A DNA stretch of 64,000 nt from JAJTHC01 sp044358835 (GTDB taxonomy: Bacteria > Cyanobacteriota > Vampirovibrionia > Vampirovibrionales > JAJTHC01), in NCBI GenBank assembly GCA_044358835.1, contig JBIKNF010000003.1:62001-126000 (forward strand), read 5' to 3'. A program made the translations under genes and the position numbers. Numbering within the stretch: position 1 is the stretch's first letter; each line of letters opens with the position of its first letter. Under the pieces are notes generated by a model, which searched no databases, was not told the DNA's origin, and saw only the letters and a program-made list of their open reading frames with translations. Positions 61,632-64,000 of the stretch are shown one piece after another.

Positions 61632-62267
61632 ATGTCGATTCTATTGAAATCTGTTACATTAGAAGGTCAAGAACAAGGAACGGTTGAAGCACTCGAAGCA
61701 GTTTTTGGTGTGGAACTCAACCGAAATGCCTTATTTTTGGCCTTGCGTCGCGAACGTATCAATGCCATGCGTGGTACGGCAAACACGAAGACTCGTTCTG
61801 AAGTCAGTGGTGGAGGCCGCAAGCCATGGAAGCAAAAAGGTACGGGTCGTGCAAGATCCGGCTCTATTCGTAGCCCGTTATGGCGTGGGGGCGGTGTGAC
61901 GTTTGGTCCAAAACCTCGTTCCATTAGCATTAGTTTAAACAAAAAGTTGGTGCGCTTGGCTCATCGTTCAGCACTTACCAATGCGTTGTCTAAAATATCT
62001 GTGCTAAGCTCCACTGCCTTGCCTGCTCCTAAAACGTCAGTGCTAGTAAAGGGGTTGAACGCGTTGAATATCTCTTCTGCGGAAAAAGTGTTGATTGTGG
62101 TGTCTTCTTATGAATCCAATGAAAACTTACTGCTTTCCACGCGCAACCTTCCGTATGTTTCTGTTAGAGTAGAATCTGCGTTGAGTGTTCATGATATTTT
62201 AGCATCGAGCAAAATTTTAATTGCTTCTGATGCGCTAGTGAAAATCCAAGAAAGGCTGACTGCATAA
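61632..62267 (+). CDS. rplD: 50S ribosomal protein L4
   Basis: Protein L4, 211 residues, with the classic TKTRSEVSGGGRKPWKQKGTGRARSGSIRSPLWRGGG loop that reaches the exit tunnel. In many bacteria L4 represses its own operon. Its last base overlaps the rplW start (ATG). Confidence 0.97.
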   Translation: MSILLKSVTLEGQEQGTVEALEAVFGVELNRNALFLALRRERINAMRGTANTKTRSEVSGGGRKPWKQKGTGRARSGSIRSPLWRGGGVTFGPKPRSISISLNKKLVRLAHRSALTNALSKISVLSSTALPAPKTSVLVKGLNALNISSAEKVLIVVSSYESNENLLLSTRNLPYVSVRVESALSVHDILASSKILIASDALVKIQERLTA

Positions 62268-62560
62268 TGTCTAAAAAAAGCCTACACCAAATTATTAAAA
62301 GCCCTATTTTAACTGAAAAAGCCTTTGGCCTTTCACAAATAGGTCAGTATGTGTTTGAAGTGGATGGGACAGTCAATAAAATTGAACTGGCTTCTGCCTT
62401 TGAACAATTGTTTCCTGCCCGTAAGGTTTTAGAAGTGCGTACGATTCGCATTCCTTCTAAAAAGAAACGCGCAGGTCGCAAGCCCACGTATCGTAAGCCG
62501 TACACAAAGGCCGTTTTCAAAATTGAAGGCGATCCTATTGAATTGATTCCTGGAGTATAA
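62267..62560 (+). CDS. rplW: 50S ribosomal protein L23
   Basis: Protein L23 (97 residues), the exit-site protein that docks trigger factor and SRP. Conserved parts: SPILTEKAFGL and VRTIRIPSKKKRAGRKPTYRKPYTKAVF. Overlaps rplD by one base. Confidence 0.97.
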   Translation: MSKKSLHQIIKSPILTEKAFGLSQIGQYVFEVDGTVNKIELASAFEQLFPARKVLEVRTIRIPSKKKRAGRKPTYRKPYTKAVFKIEGDPIELIPGV

Positions 62561-62564
62561 CATC

Positions 62565-63392
62565 ATGGCCACAAAGCAATTAAAGCCGACTTCAGCTGGT
62601 GTTCGAGGAATGTCTAAAATTGACAATTCGGATCTCACTTCATCAGCGCCTTTTCGCCCCTTGCTTTCTGCATTAAATCAGAAAGCGGGCCGTAATAACA
62701 ATGGTCGTATCACCTGCCGCCACAAAGGGGCGGGTCACAAAAAAACGTACCGAATAATAGATTTCAAGCGTAACAAGTTTGATATTCCCGCACGTGTGGA
62801 AACTATTGAGTACGATCCCAACCGGAACTGCCGTATTTCATTGGTGTGTTACGCCGATGGGGAGCGTCGCTACATTCTTCACCCTGAAGGCTTAAAGGTA
62901 GGGGACACGATCCTCAGCGGAAAAGACTCTGAAATCAAAGTCGGCAATACGCTACCCCTTCAGAACATTCCTTTAGGTTCAGTGATTCACAACGTGGAAC
63001 TCGTTCCTGGTCGTGGTGGACAAATGGTGCGTAGTGCAGGGACCTCTGCTCAATTGGTGGCTAAAGAAGGTAAATATGCCACCTTGCGTATGCCTTCAAG
63101 TGAAATGCGTAAGGTTTTAATCAATTGCCACGCCACCTTAGGTGTTTTAGACAACGCCGAGTTTAAGAATATCAACATTGGCAAAGCCGGCCGTAAACGC
63201 TGGATGGGCGTCCGTCCCACCGTGCGTGGTTCGGTGATGAACCCTTGTGATCACCCTCACGGGGGGGGGGAAGGGAAAGCGCCCATTGGCCGTCCTTCTC
63301 CTGTAACGCCGTGGGGCAAACCCACACTTGGTAAGAAGACACGTAATAGTAAGAAATCGTCAACGAAGCTTATTGTTCGTCGTCGTAAGTAA
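62565..63392 (+). CDS. rplB: 50S ribosomal protein L2
   Basis: Protein L2 (275 residues), essential for subunit association and peptidyl transfer. Universal motifs such as GRNNNGRITCRHKGAGHKK, VMNPCDHPHGGGEGKAPIG (catalytic-region His) are complete. The GGGEGK stretch is written with ten consecutive G, a long homopolymer in an essential gene. Confidence 0.98.
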   Translation: MATKQLKPTSAGVRGMSKIDNSDLTSSAPFRPLLSALNQKAGRNNNGRITCRHKGAGHKKTYRIIDFKRNKFDIPARVETIEYDPNRNCRISLVCYADGERRYILHPEGLKVGDTILSGKDSEIKVGNTLPLQNIPLGSVIHNVELVPGRGGQMVRSAGTSAQLVAKEGKYATLRMPSSEMRKVLINCHATLGVLDNAEFKNINIGKAGRKRWMGVRPTVRGSVMNPCDHPHGGGEGKAPIGRPSPVTPWGKPTLGKKTRNSKKSSTKLIVRRRK

Positions 63393-63410
63393 TCAAAAGG
63401 TTTTTATTTT

Positions 63411-63689
63411 ATGGCACGTTCTTTAAAAAAGGGAGTGTATGTACACCCCAAGCTCCAAAAAAGAATTGATGAAGCCAATGCTTCGGGTTCTAAATCCGTC
63501 ATTCGCACGTGGAGTCGTTCTTCGATGATAACACCTGATATGTTGACGCATACCATTGCGGTTCATAACGGACGGGCCCATGTGCCTGTGTTCGTCACTG
63601 AACAAATGGTGGGTCACAAGTTAGGTGAGTTTGTTCCTACTCGTACGTATCGTGGTCATGCCGACGATAAAAAAGTCAAGAGAAAGTAG
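63411..63689 (+). CDS. rpsS: 30S ribosomal protein S19
   Basis: Protein S19 (92 residues) of the small-subunit head. SLKKGVYVHPKL, IRTWSRSSMITPDMLTHTIAVHNGR and GHKLGEFVPTRTYRGH are conserved. Directly follows rplB. Confidence 0.97.
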   Translation: MARSLKKGVYVHPKLQKRIDEANASGSKSVIRTWSRSSMITPDMLTHTIAVHNGRAHVPVFVTEQMVGHKLGEFVPTRTYRGHADDKKVKRK

Positions 63690-63693
63690 CGTT

Positions 63694-64000
63694 ATGATGT
63701 CAGTTTCTAGTCAACGAAATATAATGACCACCGCACGTAAGATGCGTCGAGTCATCAATGAAATACGCGGCAAAAGTGTTAATGAAGCGTATATTATTTT
63801 AAAAACCATGCCTTATCGAGCGTCTGAAATTGTATTAAAAAAGCTGGTTGAGGCGGTGGCCAGTGCCCGTCAACAACAGGGCTTAAACCCTGATGCTTTG
63901 TTTGTGTCTGAAGTCTTTGCGGATGAAGGTCCTACCATGAAGCGTTTTAAGCCAAGAGCTCAAGGTCGTATTTATCAACGCTTACGTCGCTCTTCACACC
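63694..64000 (+). CDS. rplV: 50S ribosomal protein L22, N-terminal part
   Basis: Partial gene cut by the window end. Translating from ATG at 63694 gives the L22 pattern: SQRNIMTTARKMRRVINEIRG, then EAVASARQQQGLNPDALFVSEVFADEGPTMKRFKPRAQGR. It follows rpsS with 4 bases between. The normal S10-operon order is kept. Confidence 0.93.
   Translation, partial: MMSVSSQRNIMTTARKMRRVINEIRGKSVNEAYIILKTMPYRASEIVLKKLVEAVASARQQQGLNPDALFVSEVFADEGPTMKRFKPRAQGRIYQRLRRSSH

Overview
The window looks like a piece of chromosome from a free-living, double-membraned (diderm) bacterium of moderate GC content. It is dense with housekeeping genes and also carries small accessory islands. The outer-membrane lipid-transport parts MlaE and MlaD and the lipoprotein-like RlpA point to two membranes. 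SepF, the c-di-AMP enzymes CdaA and PgpH, and QueF are shared with Gram-positives and Cyanobacteria. The combination, together with a run of lineage-specific secreted proteins, fits a non-photosynthetic relative of Cyanobacteria (Vampirovibrionia/Melainabacteria type). That placement is an inference from gene content and was not tested by a tree. No rRNA, tRNA, transposase or CRISPR array was found.

Layout. 1-6672: the end of a respiratory complex I operon (nuoI partial, J, K, L, M, N), closed by a clear terminator. 6847-7434: peptide deformylase. 7469-17573: a long minus-strand block with RseP protease, an unknown protein, RecA, MlaE, a UbiA prenyltransferase, AroB, AroK, a TauE/SafE permease, AroQ, a HigB/HigA-type toxin-antitoxin pair, PgeF and a cell-wall amidase. 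17616-21944: a small unknown gene, a NupC nucleoside transporter, RlpA, and the first copy of an unusual tandem-repeat element. 21945-25560: a type IV pilus inner-membrane module (a PilM-PilN fusion and PilO) followed by a formyltransferase. 25770-31865: 5'-nucleotidase, LysM membrane protein, ValRS and a FliA-like sigma factor. 32076-34593: convergent cdaA and pgpH, which make and degrade c-di-AMP, separated by a MITE-like element. 34880-36817: GMP synthase of the long, eukaryote-like form.

36893-38943 holds an AT-rich two-gene insertion (AAA ATPase plus a small PD-(D/E)XK-like protein) coupled to ruvX. 39032-48875 holds GyrA, Ogt, an aldehyde dehydrogenase, a GNAT acetyltransferase, an SRPBCC-epimerase fusion, an unknown protein, AroA and PlsC. 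48996-50425 is a three-gene overlapping cassette (DUF4393/Abi-alpha, MntA, HepT), a probable defence or toxin-antitoxin island. 50422-55015 on the minus strand holds MlaD, a sugar-nucleotide synthase, the second copy of the tandem-repeat element, SepF, YggS and QueF. 55180-58843 is a cluster of four unrecognised, lineage-specific genes made of two paralogous pairs. 59222-64000 is the start of the ribosomal protein operon (tuf, rpsJ, rplC, rplD, rplW, rplB, rpsS, rplV partial), with a two-hairpin leader before rplC.

The strongest leads are the ATPase/nuclease-like pair, the DUF4393-MntA-HepT cassette, the duplicated 21-22 bp tandem-repeat element on opposite strands, and the paralog cluster with shared upstream boxes. 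Also notable are the eukaryote-like GuaA, the MITE whose terminal repeat supplies the pgpH stop codon, and C9 tracts placed exactly between the ribosome-binding site and start codon of recA and queF. All family assignments come from reading motifs by eye; no database search was run.
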